64,000 nt of DNA. It comes from Myoxocephalus aenaeus (Eukaryota; Chordata; Actinopteri; Perciformes; Cottidae). The position numbers and the translations under genes are program-made. Positions 49,586-64,000 of this stretch are shown here, one piece after another. Under the pieces are notes generated by a model. The model was not told the DNA's origin. It was given only the letters and a program-made list of their open reading frames with translations, and ran no database searches. Each line of letters opens with the position of its first letter. Position 1 is the stretch's first letter. The stretch is taken from positions 3,257,001-3,321,000 of the forward strand of contig JBAMJR010000006.1 of the NCBI GenBank assembly GCA_038501785.1. Reading direction: 5' to 3'.

Positions 49586-52359
49586 TTTGAACTCCTTTAC
49601 TGCTGATGGTCTTGATCAGCAGCCTACAGTGGGTTACACTGTTATCTGTGGAGGTGTGTTTCCTAAGGCCTGACTAAGTTAGATTAAATTAGTGAAAAAG
49701 ATGCAGAGAGCCAGGCTGGTGTTTCCCTCCTTCTGTGACCCTCAGCCTGCATCCGTAGTGTATTTAAACCCTCTCCTCCCGGATTAGAGGAAATACCTTG
49801 AGCTCCTAATGAAATCACTGTTGAAGCCAGTTGTGAATGTTTGTTAACTATTACTGAGACAAATAGCATGTGCCAGACGGCATCACACTGAGTTAAAGAT
49901 TCTTGAAGCACATCATTATTAAAAAAGTTCACTGCTTGCACATACTGTACATGTGAAATTCAACATTATTGAATACTATATGAGAAATAACTGTGAAAAA
50001 CGTGCACCTTGTGTATAAATATCTGCATCTTATGTTTATGCAAACACCTCAGTTTTTCGCTCAGGCTTCTCAATATAAACAGACGAACCAAACTGTGCGC
50101 TCTCACATTGAGGGGAAGACATTAAATGGGACAATTTGGTGTTTTTTCATCATTAGTTTCTATTATTTCAAGGCCCTTTTACTATCTACAGCATCCAAAA
50201 TGCAGTTTGTATGTGAATCCAGCCTCAACTGTACCAGAACTAATGCATATTTTATATCATTTACCTCTGTATGTGTTATGTATTGATGTTATAGTAATTT
50301 AAGTTATACTAGATAAGTGAGAAACTGAGAATGAACATCTGCTAATTGAGTACCTTACTGGCTCCCAGACATCTTGTGCAGTGGCTCAGATGTTAGCACT
50401 GCTGCATCACGGCAAAGTTATAGTTAAGCAAGTCAGATGAAGTTTACAGTTTGTTTCACCGTACAAGGACACACTTTAGTCCCAGCTCTACCCCTGCCTC
50501 ACAATCATATTAAATAAGAGCATAAGGAGATTATGTTAATGTTACTGGAAATCTCTGCATTGTTACTTATGTCCCAGGAATGCTGCTAGTTGTGTGTCAC
50601 GTTTTTTGTTTTTTTGGTGAACACTGCCAGCCTTGTTTACTCCCTGTGTTGGCACGTGATCCATTTGCATGTTTTATAAATCGTGAATTTAAATTCACTG
50701 GCTTGAGAGAGCTAATACAACACCATGACCACCTCCATTTATTGTTGCATCTTAGCTGATATTACCACCAGTAATGCAAAGGTCATCTATGTATATATAT
50801 GCAGTATATTTTAAAGATATTGAACAACATTTTAACCTGGTGGAATTTTTTTAAAATCTCACAACAATATGATGTGCGTTCAAATATATATATATATATA
50901 CACAGTATATTCTTCTTTTTTTTTTTCTTCTAAAACACAGAATTTATTTACAGAAATAGGCCAAGGCTGTAAAATGAGTTTAGTTTATGTACTGCCAAGA
51001 ATTTTGCCCTATTGTGACTTGTTGAGCAACAGCAGCAAAGTGAGCGCCTTAAATCTGGCATGCACACTGGTATGCAGCTCAAGAGATGTGGATCCAGTGT
51101 GGAGCTGTTTCTGATTGTTTGCCAGCCAGTTTTCCTGTTGGATGTGCCATAACAATGTTTGACTGTAGGGCTATTTCTGTCTTTTCAGAACTGAGTTAAT
51201 CTGTGCAACTTTTAAGACACAATATATCGCCCAAATGTAAACAAACATTTAATGATTTTGTTGTGAGAACTGCTTTAGAAGTTAAGACTATTATTATTTT
51301 GAAAAGTAAATATTCAAGTTTCCTGAAAAAAAAAGAGAAGAAGAGAAGATAAATACATTATGAGAACAGGAGCGAGGGGTGATTGGTGTCTATGGGCTAT
51401 TGGTTGTATATATCCAGTTAGTGCTGACCGTCTGTTTAATGGAGCTTTGAATGCTCATCGTCTCCAAAGCAGTTTTGTAGGGCCACACATAGGGAAACGG
51501 CTCCACAACTGTCCTGGTAATGCTTGTTCACTGTGTCTATATACAGTATGTTTCCCTCAGGTCCTAAACTTTAGTTTGTGATGTTTTGAGCAGTATACTC
51601 TTTCAGCTCACCCCTCTTTCTGTTCCCATCTTCTCCCTGGACACACACAGTAGAAAGCTACTGGGAATCTTAGTTCGAGTGCAAGCCTGCCCTGTCCACA
51701 TTGTTGTTCTTTTGCATGAATAACCTCAGCCACAGGAGTTTCATTAATCCACTGTGTTCACATGTTGAGGCACACGTTGGCCTGGGAAGCTGGCTGCCTC
51801 ACCAACATACAGAGAGACAAAGAAAGATTTTAAGCAAACAGACATATATTTTACTGTGGTTTTGCAAGTGAAGGTAGATTTTTCGAGATATTTTACGTAT
51901 GGTTTCTCTAGAAACATGTGAAATGCCATTCAAAGGCATCCCGGTGGGGGTCTATATCTTACTTTTTACTCTGTTTTGGCAAATTAACCGTAAAGTCCTG
52001 TGATTGTAATAATTATGATTTATACATTCATTAAGTCTAATATGTCTAATCTAGAGGTTGCCTAATTAATCTGTTCCTAGTCCAGTCTAACACTTAACCT
52101 TTTCTAAAACGGCGAACTGTTCCTTTAAGAGATACAGGGTTGACACAAGAATAACTTCCAACTCACTGATCAGTGCCTCCTCTCCTGTTGGTCGCATTAC
52201 TGACCTCACCGATCACACATGTTAGGTGTGAGTTAATATTACGACTTTTAAGCACTTCAACAGGATAGTACTTTAAAACGCTCCACTGGTGAATAACTTC
52301 AGACTGGGATTACTGCTCCATCCACACTGTTGCATTACAACAGAGCATTGCATGTTGTG
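49586..52359. other. Divergent intergenic region between RDH10-like and SBSPON-like genes
   Basis: About 2.8 kb between two divergently transcribed start codons. No coding gene recognised. A short (TA)n stretch lies near 50880-50900 next to a T-run. Promoters of both genes should lie at the edges, but no clear TATA/CpG feature is seen. The phrase GAACTGTTCCTTTAA near 52120 is a dispersed fish-repeat fragment, found again near 54700. Confidence 0.45.
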
Positions 52360-55724
<3,365 letters not shown>

Positions 55725-57529
55725 CCTCCTCCTCCTCTACATGTTTACTCAGACTTGTGTTTAAAGAACAATCTGCCAGAAAATGAAATACTGGCCACAA
55801 TACAATGCTCTGTTGTACCTTCTTCTCCAGATTAGTGCAACTACATGTACACATTTGATTAATGTGGCTAAGTTTGTGCCAGTTAAAATAATTTTACTTA
55901 ATCAGAATATAATACATGTATTGTCCTTTACTGCTCAACAAAAGCTTTCATATTACATATTCCTTTTTCAGTTTTCATCAAAAAACTGCAAATTACCAGT
56001 AAAATGAAAGTCAGAAATCCCTAATCAAAATGTAAAGTGATTTGATTTATTTCATTTTAGTCATCCAAGGGAAATGTTGCTTGTCTTATTAAGAAATAGA
56101 AATATCTTCGGACATTGAGACACTTTTTTTTTTTACGTGACAAGTACTGGCTCTGTGTGAATCACAACCAGTCACAACGCCAAAGTTACAACATGCACTG
56201 AACAACAGAACATTTATACAGAAACAACAGCATAGAAAGTCAACAGGTAAAAATGAGTTTTGTTTTTTACAAAACAGACAGCCTCGGGACCTACAAACAA
56301 CATTGTATAAGAGCTGGCTAAGGTCGTTCAAATATCTTTTTTCAATTCCCTGGAAACAGTGTACTTTATAAAGACTGATGGCTTAGGCAAGGTTGGGGTC
56401 AATTTCACTGAGAGTTTAAAACATAGAAAGAAATATAGTGTGTGTTTTTAATGTGTAGGTTTTAATTAGTCTTATGCTGTAATACTGGTTCCTTGTATTG
56501 TCTGATGTGTGTTTTACTCCATCATGGCATCCTGAATCGACCCCAACCCTGTAATACAGTGTTAGATTTTGTGGACTCGGGCTATACTTGCTAAAGCAGT
56601 GCTTCTTCCTGGGAATGGAAAGTACCACATCCTGGGAAAGAGCCCTATGGGGTTCTAACAGAAAATGAAAAAGACCTGAACCTTTCAACAGTTAAATGTA
56701 TCAACTAACGTGACAACCAAGTTCTATTGTAAGTAAAACAAACAAAAAAATTGTTTACAGTACAGTTGGGAGCCTTGTTATTGAAAAGTTTGAGAATCTG
56801 TGCTCTTAGTTTGTATCAATAAATGAGAAATAAAACAAGCTACTTGATTGTGTTTTCTTCATAAAGCATGATGGTCCTTTGAATTATAGTGAAATTAAAA
56901 GGTCTTAAAGACGACTCGATTGGCTCCCTTGGAAATTCAGGACAGAAAAATGACGAAATAAACAAAAGTAAGGATGACTTGCAAAAAATAAATGTATATT
57001 TTGTTTTGAATTATGGTGGTTCCATGTCACAGTATCACAGTCATGTATGCAATCACAACATCATGTTTGATGTTTCTTTTCTAATACCTTGTCTAAAAGC
57101 TTAATATACTGCTACTAATACCAGTTTCATGATTTCTGCATATGTTCATGGGTGCGTATTTGCGTAGCATTTGCTCAAAAATAAATTTCAGTTATCTCAA
57201 ATAATACTTGCTGTCTGTTCATGGAATATTGATTGTCATCATTATTGAAGATATTTCAGTGAAACCTGGTCCTTGGAGGGGAAGTAATGAAATACATTTA
57301 CTCTCGTTACTGTAACAATAGTTTTTTGTGATTTTCTTTTTTAAATCTGTAATTTTACTTTAACTTAAGTAGCCTAGCCTACTATGTATCACAAGTAGTT
57401 TACTACATTTCAAGTCGCTTCCGTTACAGGGTGAACACATAAAGTCACATGATGAAGTCCTGATGAACTGTGTGAGAATGGAACAGAAAAAAACACATAT
57501 ATCAGCAGCTGCAGCAGAGAGGAAGCTGC

Positions 57530-57665
57530 AGGGGAGTCTGCGGCCGCAGGGGGGCGGAGCTCCAGAGAGGAGACGCGCTTCCCCCCGGAAATGATGACCT
57601 TACATGTTGCGTTCACGGGCCTGACGCACGGGCCGCGGCCTGGGGCTAGCGCTTCAATCACCATC
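57530..57665. promoter_or_regulatory. CpG-rich patch, possible orphan promoter
   Basis: A GC-rich stretch with several CpGs (GCGGCCGC, GGGGGCGGAGC with a GC-box, GACGCGC, GGGCCGCGGCC) stands out from AT-rich flanks. It contains a NotI-type GCGGCCGC and a Sp1-like GGGGCGG. It is about 2 kb from the SBSPON-like stop and 4 kb from the kcnb1 stop, so it is not an obvious promoter of either. Confidence 0.35.
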
Positions 57666-58604
57666 AAAGTAGGGATCACATGGGGTGTTGGTTATATTAT
57701 AACAGTACCTAGGCATAACTTAAACATTGTTGCATCTATCCTAATTAATGAATAATGTAATGCAACAGTGCAAACATTAATGCAACAGTGCATGGGCGCT
57801 AATCGATACCGATGTAACACGTCGGATAACATGTGGGCTCCACAGGTGTGATTTAGATCTGCGCTCACTGAGGAACTTTTATTGTCTGTGCGGACGTTCT
57901 GCTCAATGGGACCTACTAGACTGGTTATAACTCTCTGAGAATGAACTAGTAGATGGGAGGAACCAGGAGTAGATGGTGGCGGACTTCGTGGCGCTGTTAA
58001 GACAAGTGAGTATCACAAGACACTGCTGAACCCTCCAGACGAGAACGTTGAAAACCACGTGGTTGCATGTGCGCGCGCTTTTCGGTGTGTAAAAACTGCG
58101 GAGTCTCTCCTCTGCTGTTTTATACATGTCCATATTGTGTGCTTTGGTGATGTTTTATTCTACTTCGTGGTTTCGATAGCTCTTTTTTTGAAATTGCCGA
58201 TAATGTTTTTGTCGAGTTTTGTTTCTTAACTCTTGTAAGGCTATGTCAAGGAAGGCAGTTTTATATTTATATAACTAGTTGTAAGCACAGTCTGCAGAGT
58301 GCCATCTGTTGGTATGGGCTTAAAGGGTCTTCTTGCGGATGTTGTTCCACCTGTGTAGAAGTTGACATTTAATGCAATGTATTTTCTAGCCTTAACAGGT
58401 TTAAAATGTATTCATAGTACCAGTACTTTTACTTGAGTACATTTCTAGAACTCAGTGTGTAGTATAGAAAACCTAAATAATGGGACAGAAGCCCCAATAT
58501 TTATTCTTAAGCGGTTGTGTGATCTGAATTCCCTTTATCTTAGTGTAGAAAATATAATTAAATTAAATTTTTTGACTGATGAAATGGACTCCGAAGACTG
58601 ACTG

Positions 58605-58636
58605 AAATGTTTTCTTTACAAATAAAGAAAACATTT
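58605..58636. repeat. Perfect 14-bp inverted repeat, loop CAAA
   Basis: Arms 58605-58618 (AAATGTTTTCTTTA) and 58623-58636 pair perfectly around a 4-nt loop at 58619-58622. It is the first of three such structures within 200 bp. Confidence 0.95.
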
Positions 58637-58723
58637 AGAAATCTCCATGAACATTCAAGTGTGACAGGGTGAAAGATGTTGGCATACATTGGCCTTGACT
58701 TTCCACAAGATAAAATGTAATCC

Positions 58724-58775
58724 AATTAACATCCAGCTGTTGAACCACATTTGGTTCAACAGCTGGATGTTAATT
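58724..58775. repeat. Perfect 24-bp inverted repeat, loop CATT
   Basis: Arms 58724-58747 and 58752-58775 are exact reverse complements, with a 4-nt loop (CATT, 58748-58751). Key arm sequence is CATCCAGCTGTTGAACCA. There is no terminator-like context and the stem is too short for a typical microRNA precursor. Confidence 0.97.
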
Positions 58776-58803
58776 TTGTTAGATGACATTTCATCTAACA
58801 AAA
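58774..58803. repeat. Perfect 13-bp inverted repeat, loop CATT
   Basis: Arms 58774-58786 (TTTTGTTAGATGA) and 58791-58803 pair perfectly around loop CATT (58787-58790). The left arm overlaps the end of the 24-bp hairpin by two bases, and the loop is the same tetranucleotide. Confidence 0.95.
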
Positions 58804-61800
58804 ATAAAAATGAATGTAATCGACAAAGTTTGCATTGTACATGATCTTTTTGTTGTGTAATTGAACCTGTGCCACTTCCACCTTGTAAAGTGATATGAAG
58901 ATGTTTATTGTGGGACTAATTAATTAATGTATGATCATAACCAAAGAAGCAGCCAGGCACAGCACGTTTTTGGGGAGACTTAAAAAAAAAAAAGCATTCT
59001 GAAATTCACCAGAAGTCATCTGAAGTCAATTGTCGTGTAGTACATTTTCTCAATTTAAAAATCAAATGCAGACAATATTTAAGTTTAAGATCTCTTTGAG
59101 AGTGACCTTTTTGTGAACTTAGCCTCTAATATTAGCAGATGTGCAACAAAAGAAAATGATTAGATATTTGATTAAATATTTCTCTTGAATAAAAAAAGAA
59201 GTGTGAAGATCCATAAAGTGTGCCTTCCACCCCATTTCTTCTCAGCAGTAAATTAATCTTAATATCTCATACAATTAGATTTGCAATTTGTGTTACAGTT
59301 GCATGGTAGTCAGTACTGCAGATGAAATATGTTGAAACAGAAGCAGGTCTCCCCTCGACATGCAGCTCATTCTTTTCCATTAAGCGGTAGCGACGCCGCT
59401 CTAATGCGCTGGCTTCACTGCCGTCTCACACGCGGTTCCCTCTGCCGCTCTCAGTCATTGCTATTCCTTTCACACCTCAGCTCCTTTCACTATGGGAGAG
59501 CAATATGAAATGGTTCAACTCTGTGATTAAAACAGGAAATGAAATCAGGGTTTGTGATTAGTCTCTGAACAACAACACTAAAATACATGTCGATCATCTT
59601 CTTTTGACTAACATTTTACTCAACACCTATACACTACTGCAATTAATTATATTATTTATATCTTTCACCATTATATTTGTGTCCGGAAGCTTTTACAGTT
59701 TGGTCAATTGTCTTTGAGACTTGGTTTATTGGCAGTGAGGGTCGTCTTCGCTGCATGTCTTGTTAACATTAGAGAAAGTTATTATGACTTAAGACGTACC
59801 TGCTCCTGAGTTTTTTAAAGGTATTACAAAAATGTTGTAGCTTCACATTCAAAATTGGATTTGAAGGTTGAGGGTGAACAGCGGGTTCTTAATACATTAT
59901 ACTAACTCTGTTCATATTGGCTTGGTCTATAAAGTCAATCTTAATATATGATTTATTTCACATTTTTAAGGTTGGGTTTGTCCGCCTATGTTCTGTGTAT
60001 GGCAATACGTATAATGTTTAATTATCAGTGATATGTAAGACTGTTTCTCTTTGCTATGTCAAAATATAAACAGATAATAGAGAATACATTCAGGGGAATT
60101 GTAGTATTTATGAAATGCTACAGAGATTTTAGACATAAACATAACAACGTACAAGGTTCTTACATCATAATGTTGCTTTTACACAGTACTCGTAAATATG
60201 CACAGTGAGGAGTGGCTCTGCTAACATGTGACTGCATACTGTTACTTAATGGGTGCATGCCTATGTGTGCGTTCTCGTATATGTGTGGAACGTACGTTAC
60301 ATGCAATCAGACCTTCCCGCCCCAATTAACAAATCGTTGCTGAGCTGCGGCCAGCCTTTGGCAACGGCTGTGGTCACCATGGAAACTAAGTGTATCTATG
60401 TATCTTGACAATTGTCTTTCATACCTCTATGTACCGGGTGTGTGTGTGTGTACATGCATGGGTTTCATCAGGCCAGGCATTTACAACTGACTTATGGTAA
60501 AGTGAACCTGGCGGTGTATAATTAGTGCCATTAAAAGTTATTTTGAGGATTAAAGGAACAAGGACGAGATGGAAAACTCCCTTGCTATAAATACACGTAT
60601 ATTCCATTATCTGTATCTGAGTGTGATGCCTTTGGACGCTTTCGTGTTGGTCAAAGGGAGGCCAATGCATGCGGAACATCTGTTACTGGAATCTAAACTT
60701 CATGTCAGTAAACATATATGATAAACATAAAAAAAAATGATATTAGAGGATTTTCATATGTTCCATTTTTAAAACCGTCTCATGTTTTTGTATGTTGACC
60801 GGTTGGGTGCATGCATGCTTCATAAACGTGTGCTTTATTCGGCTATCAAGCTTATTACTTCTGACTTGTATGTTACCTCATATCAAATATTCTTGGTCCA
60901 CTACTATCCCTTAAAAAAATGATACTGAGGTGCAAAGACAATATTCACTGGTCGAGATTTGAAAGTTTTGGCCATTCTGAACATAACATGATAAGATGGG
61001 GGAAACACTGTTTAAGAAAGACCACTCCTTCTAATGATGATGGGCCAGAGCCTCCAACAACTGCAGCCTCTGTGCCACGACATTGAACCTTACACAAGAT
61101 TACTCTTCACATATGACGCAGCAGACTAGCAAATCACACATTTCTATAATGAACTTTCTCTTATCTAGGCTATATAAAAATAAATCAGGTAAGACAATCT
61201 CAAGAGTGTGTATGAATTACCATTAGATCACCCATCAACATTCACACTCACTCACAACATGCGCGCACACACACACGCTTACAGTATATGCACATATGCA
61301 CACCCCTACAGATGTAAATGACTAAGGCCAGTTTTGGGAATGGAGGGCACAAGTAAGTAGCTTATAGGCTTCTAGGTCATCTCCTGTATCTCCATGACTA
61401 CAACATTAATTGGGACTCAGTAATGGGATAGTGGGCAGCAGGGATTTTTTTGTTGTCTCCTAGAGAGTTAAGAGAAATCCCCCTGCCGCTAAAACCATCA
61501 TTCAGTCTGGTTACACCAGTTATAACCACGTATCATTTTGTCTGATGCCTCTGCTTCCACGTGGATCTGTGAACAGACACGTTGGCTACCTGGGAGTGCT
61601 TTTGTTTTGTGTAATACCACTAATAGGAATGAGTTGAAGAAGGGGCAGTGACATTCTCCAAATTAGTAGTGTTTTTCTCCCAGAGTATTCACCACACATG
61701 TTGACCCTGAGCTTAGTGCCCAACGGCATGCTCGGGTAATTTGTGAAATGTTTCGGTGAGACCTTTTGTCTCTCGCGCTTCCTTTTTCTAGAGTGTTTTA

Positions 61801-61870
61801 AGTTTGTCTGGTGTCTCCTTCCCAAACACTCTGGCCACATTTTCCTGTTTATTTCTGCTGCACTTGTACT

Positions 61871-63787
61871 TCAGAGGCTTTTATCCAAAGCATTTTGACG
61901 CCCCCTCTCAACCTTTGGTCTTCGTGTCATGTCGGGTCCTACGTGATTCTCATGAGCCACCCCACGAATCCCTTCAATGGGGAATAGACAGTTCTGGCCA
62001 AGTATTTTCTGGGCTGCTTCTAAATGGTTGCAGCCTTTCTGATAATTGATGCTGATGCTCCGTTTTGGGCTTGAACCAGACAAAAGACGCTCTGAGGGAC
62101 TGACATCAGAGAGGTCGCGGAGGTGCTCGTCATCATCTGTATCAGCGTCGATGTATTTGCTGATGGAGGAGTCGTGAAAGGTGAAGACAGTTGCGGCCAG
62201 GGTAGTGCTCTCTGGGGACTTTGGTGGAGTTCTGCTGCTGGCAGTGGTGTAGACAGAAACTTCAGGGCTTAATAGAGAGTGGTCTGACATGACTGAGCTG
62301 TCTGAGAAAGGGGACAGGCCTGACCCCCCCTCATTGTGACAGCCTCCTTTGGGGATAAGACTTTTGCCAGAAAAGAAGAATCTCCGTGTATTCTCTGTGC
62401 ATGAGGGCTTTGTGGCAGACACAGGAGTCAGAATAGGCTCACGCTCCCCGATGTTTTTTTGGCCTGATTTTGCACTGCCGTGCTGGGAGAAAGCTGTAGC
62501 CGGACTGTGGGAGAACCGGTTGCTTTCCTGAAGACCAAGGTCCATTGCCGGACTATGAGGGTAGCGTGGATTCTCCTGGAAGTCTGTAGCACAACTGATG
62601 TAGCTGTCTATGCTGGACAAGCTTTTCATGTCCCCCACTCCTTCTCTGGCTCCTATCACACGTGGTCCGTGATCTTGGATGGCCCCCAGCTCTATCTCAT
62701 CTCTCTGTTTGCCAATCTTAGAGCCCCTCTCTTTAGCATTGAGGTTTGGCTGGGATTGTGTCTTGGCCATCTGGTTGTACATCTCCTCGAGCTTCTGAAC
62801 ATTTAGCCTTTGGGGGCTGGTTTCTCGGTCCTTGTTGGGAGAGCCTAGCTCCTGGGCATTGTAAGAACGGTTTGAGCTTGTCTCTGATGCAGCTCTCTTG
62901 GGGGTCCATTTCCAACGGCTTGGAGAGAGATGGTTGTCATGAGGCCTCTCACTCTTCTCTACCACCACATCCATCAGTTCTGCACTACGAGCAAATGCTT
63001 CTTTCAAGTTCATTGAGACAATGCTGCCATTTCTCTTTGCCCTCTCTAGGGCCTCTCTTCGTTTAAGTGCTTTTTCCTGCCTCTTCTGCTCCTTGTAGAA
63101 TTCAGAGAAGTTATTTACAATAATGGGAATTGGTAGGGCAATCACAAGAACTCCAGCTATACAGCATAACCCCCCCACTATCTTTCCCAGTAAGGTTTTG
63201 GGGTAAATATCGCCGTAGCCCACTGTGGTCATAGTAATAGTAGCCCACCAGAAAGAAGCTGGGATGCTTTTAAACTTTGTATCCTCCTCGTCCTTTTCAG
63301 CAAAGAACACCAGACTGGAGAAGATCATGATGCCCATGGCCAGGAAAAGAATAAGCAGGCCCAGCTCATTGTAACTCCTCTTAAGAGTGAAGCCTAAAGA
63401 CTGAAGACCTGTGGAGTGACGAGCCAGCTTCAGAATACGTAGGATACGCATGATCCGAAAAATCTGAACCACGCGTCGGACGTTCTGAAATTGCAGCACA
63501 CTCTTGTTGGATTCTGTCAAGAAGATGGTGACGTAGTATGGCAAGATGGCTAACAGGTCAATGACGTTCAGTGGACCCTTAAAGAACTTCCACTTGTTGG
63601 GGGAGGAGAGGAAGCGAAGCAGGTACTCCATGGTAAACCAGGCAATACATACAGCTTCCACGTGGGCCAGTTGTGGGTTGTCTGAAGACTGGCCAAACTC
63701 ATCCGTGTCCTGCAGCTCTGGAAGGGTGTTCAGAGACAAGGCAATTGTGGATAGCACGATGAAGAGGATGGAGATAATGGCCAGGAT
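61871..63787 (-). CDS. kcnb1: Voltage-gated K+ channel Kv2.1 (kcnb1), last coding exon; 5' part beyond window
   Basis: A single exon entered in phase 0 after a TTTCCTTTAG acceptor encodes 638 residues to the stop. Kv2.1 is a tetrameric delayed-rectifier channel of the neuronal plasma membrane and ER-plasma membrane junctions. Visible: S1 from the first residues (ILAIISILFIVLSTIALSLN), S2, S3, the S4 voltage sensor (RVVQIFRIMRILRILKLARH), S5, selectivity filter TMTTVGYGD, and S6 with ALPIPIIV. The long cytoplasmic tail carries MAKTQSQPNLN and the clustering/VAP-binding motif SSIDSYISCATDF. The tail motifs TASSRTPPKSPE, YIDADTDDDE and ENHVGPD identify KCNB1 rather than KCNB2. The N-terminal T1 tetramerisation domain must be in an exon to the right of the window. 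The visible tail is somewhat shorter than human. Confidence 0.95.
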   Translation of the reverse strand: MLAIISILFIVLSTIALSLNTLPELQDTDEFGQSSDNPQLAHVEAVCIAWFTMEYLLRFLSSPNKWKFFKGPLNVIDLLAILPYYVTIFLTESNKSVLQFQNVRRVVQIFRIMRILRILKLARHSTGLQSLGFTLKRSYNELGLLILFLAMGIMIFSSLVFFAEKDEEDTKFKSIPASFWWATITMTTVGYGDIYPKTLLGKIVGGLCCIAGVLVIALPIPIIVNNFSEFYKEQKRQEKALKRREALERAKRNGSIVSMNLKEAFARSAELMDVVVEKSERPHDNHLSPSRWKWTPKRAASETSSNRSYNAQELGSPNKDRETSPQRLNVQKLEEMYNQMAKTQSQPNLNAKERGSKIGKQRDEIELGAIQDHGPRVIGAREGVGDMKSLSSIDSYISCATDFQENPRYPHSPAMDLGLQESNRFSHSPATAFSQHGSAKSGQKNIGEREPILTPVSATKPSCTENTRRFFFSGKSLIPKGGCHNEGGSGLSPFSDSSVMSDHSLLSPEVSVYTTASSRTPPKSPESTTLAATVFTFHDSSISKYIDADTDDDEHLRDLSDVSPSERLLSGSSPKRSISINYQKGCNHLEAAQKILGQNCLFPIEGIRGVAHENHVGPDMTRRPKVERGRQNALDKSL

Positions 63788-64000
63788 CTAAAGGAAAAAT
63801 TTATGAAAATGATATTAGTAAGGGTTGCAGGATCAGGAAATTACACATTAAAACCAGATATAATATGTATTTAAACATAAATTTCTTATTCTGACAGCTC
63901 AAAATACAATACATACACATTTAGTATATTTTAAATAGGATTTGAATACAGTAAGAAAGTGTTAATAATAATTACAATAATCTTACAGTCAAAAAAAGTA
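63788..64000. other. kcnb1: kcnb1 intron 1 (3' end)
   Basis: AT-rich intron sequence upstream (in transcript sense) of the last exon; continues past the window edge. Nothing else recognised. Confidence 0.8.

Larger units (their letters stand above)
55725..61870. other. Intergenic region between SBSPON-like gene and kcnb1
   Basis: About 6.1 kb; left and right edges are the 3' UTRs of the SBSPON-like gene (+) and kcnb1 (-). It includes a CpG-rich patch (57530-57665) in otherwise AT-rich DNA, an isolated ATG-plus-donor (57973-58005), and a cluster of perfect hairpins (58605-58803). Minus-strand AATAAA occurs at 60834-60839 (plus-strand TTTATT) and would give kcnb1 a 3' UTR of about 1 kb. No conserved coding gene is recognised. 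Confidence 0.5.

Noticed and set aside
57750..57800. Short direct repeat around AATGCAACAGTGCA (two copies)
   Set aside because: Only two short copies about 30 bp apart; too little to distinguish from simple local duplication.
58724..58775. microRNA precursor interpretation of the 24-bp hairpin
   Set aside because: The stem is too short and the 4-nt loop too small for a Drosha/Dicer substrate, and flanking pairing is absent.
61871..63787. Identification as kcnb2
   Set aside because: The tail motifs TASSRTPPKSPE, YIDADTDDDE and ENHVGPD match KCNB1; KCNB2 lacks them.

Overview
This is a vertebrate nuclear window, almost certainly from a ray-finned (teleost) fish. It holds compact multi-exon genes with GT-AG introns often of 80-400 bp, many long dinucleotide microsatellites, and degenerate copies of DNA-transposon and retroposon repeats of fish type. 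No bacterial, organellar or intact viral genes were seen. Exons were assembled by hand from splice sites, reading phase and remembered family sequences. Each gene model keeps one open frame across all its junctions; kcnb1 runs off the right edge.

Layout, left to right. (1) A FAM3-family secreted factor, FAM3D-like, + strand, nine coding exons, 1371-3033. (2) A FAM107-family actin-associated gene, + strand, three coding exons, 6582-7623. (3) camk1, calcium/calmodulin-dependent kinase I, - strand, eleven coding exons, 11113-22500, with a non-coding first exon near 23913-24000 and a perfect CRE at 24011-24018. (4) pbrm1, polybromo-1/BAF180, + strand, 29 coding exons, 26117-36742. (5) stau1, Staufen-1, + strand, 14 coding exons, 39145-45206, with a likely non-coding first exon ending at 37331. 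(6) An RDH10-like short-chain dehydrogenase, - strand, five coding exons, 46790-49585. (7) An SBSPON-like secreted somatomedin-B/thrombospondin protein, + strand, five coding exons, 52360-55724. (8) kcnb1 (Kv2.1), - strand, only the large last exon, 61871-63787.

The gene order joins two ancestral blocks. FAM3D, FAM107A, CAMK1 and PBRM1 are all on human 3p. STAU1 and KCNB1 are on human 20q13, and their 8q paralogues STAU2 and KCNB2 flank RDH10 and SBSPON. The right half therefore looks like the STAU1/KCNB1 paralogon with RDH10- and SBSPON-like companions still present. The seam is the roughly 0.2 kb between the pbrm1 poly(A) signal and the stau1 first exon.

The most interesting pattern is that three unrelated genes (camk1, rdh10-like, sbspon-like) each have a long (TG)n tract, in transcript orientation, ending 14-21 nt before a 3' splice site. 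In all three the exon that follows is a multiple of three long, so skipping it would remove a defined module without a frameshift. Also notable are three perfect hairpins with 4-nt loops within 200 bp at 58605-58803, a polybromo bromodomain 6 with His at the acetyl-lysine Asn position, and a near-perfect intronic hairpin close to a pbrm1 3' splice site.
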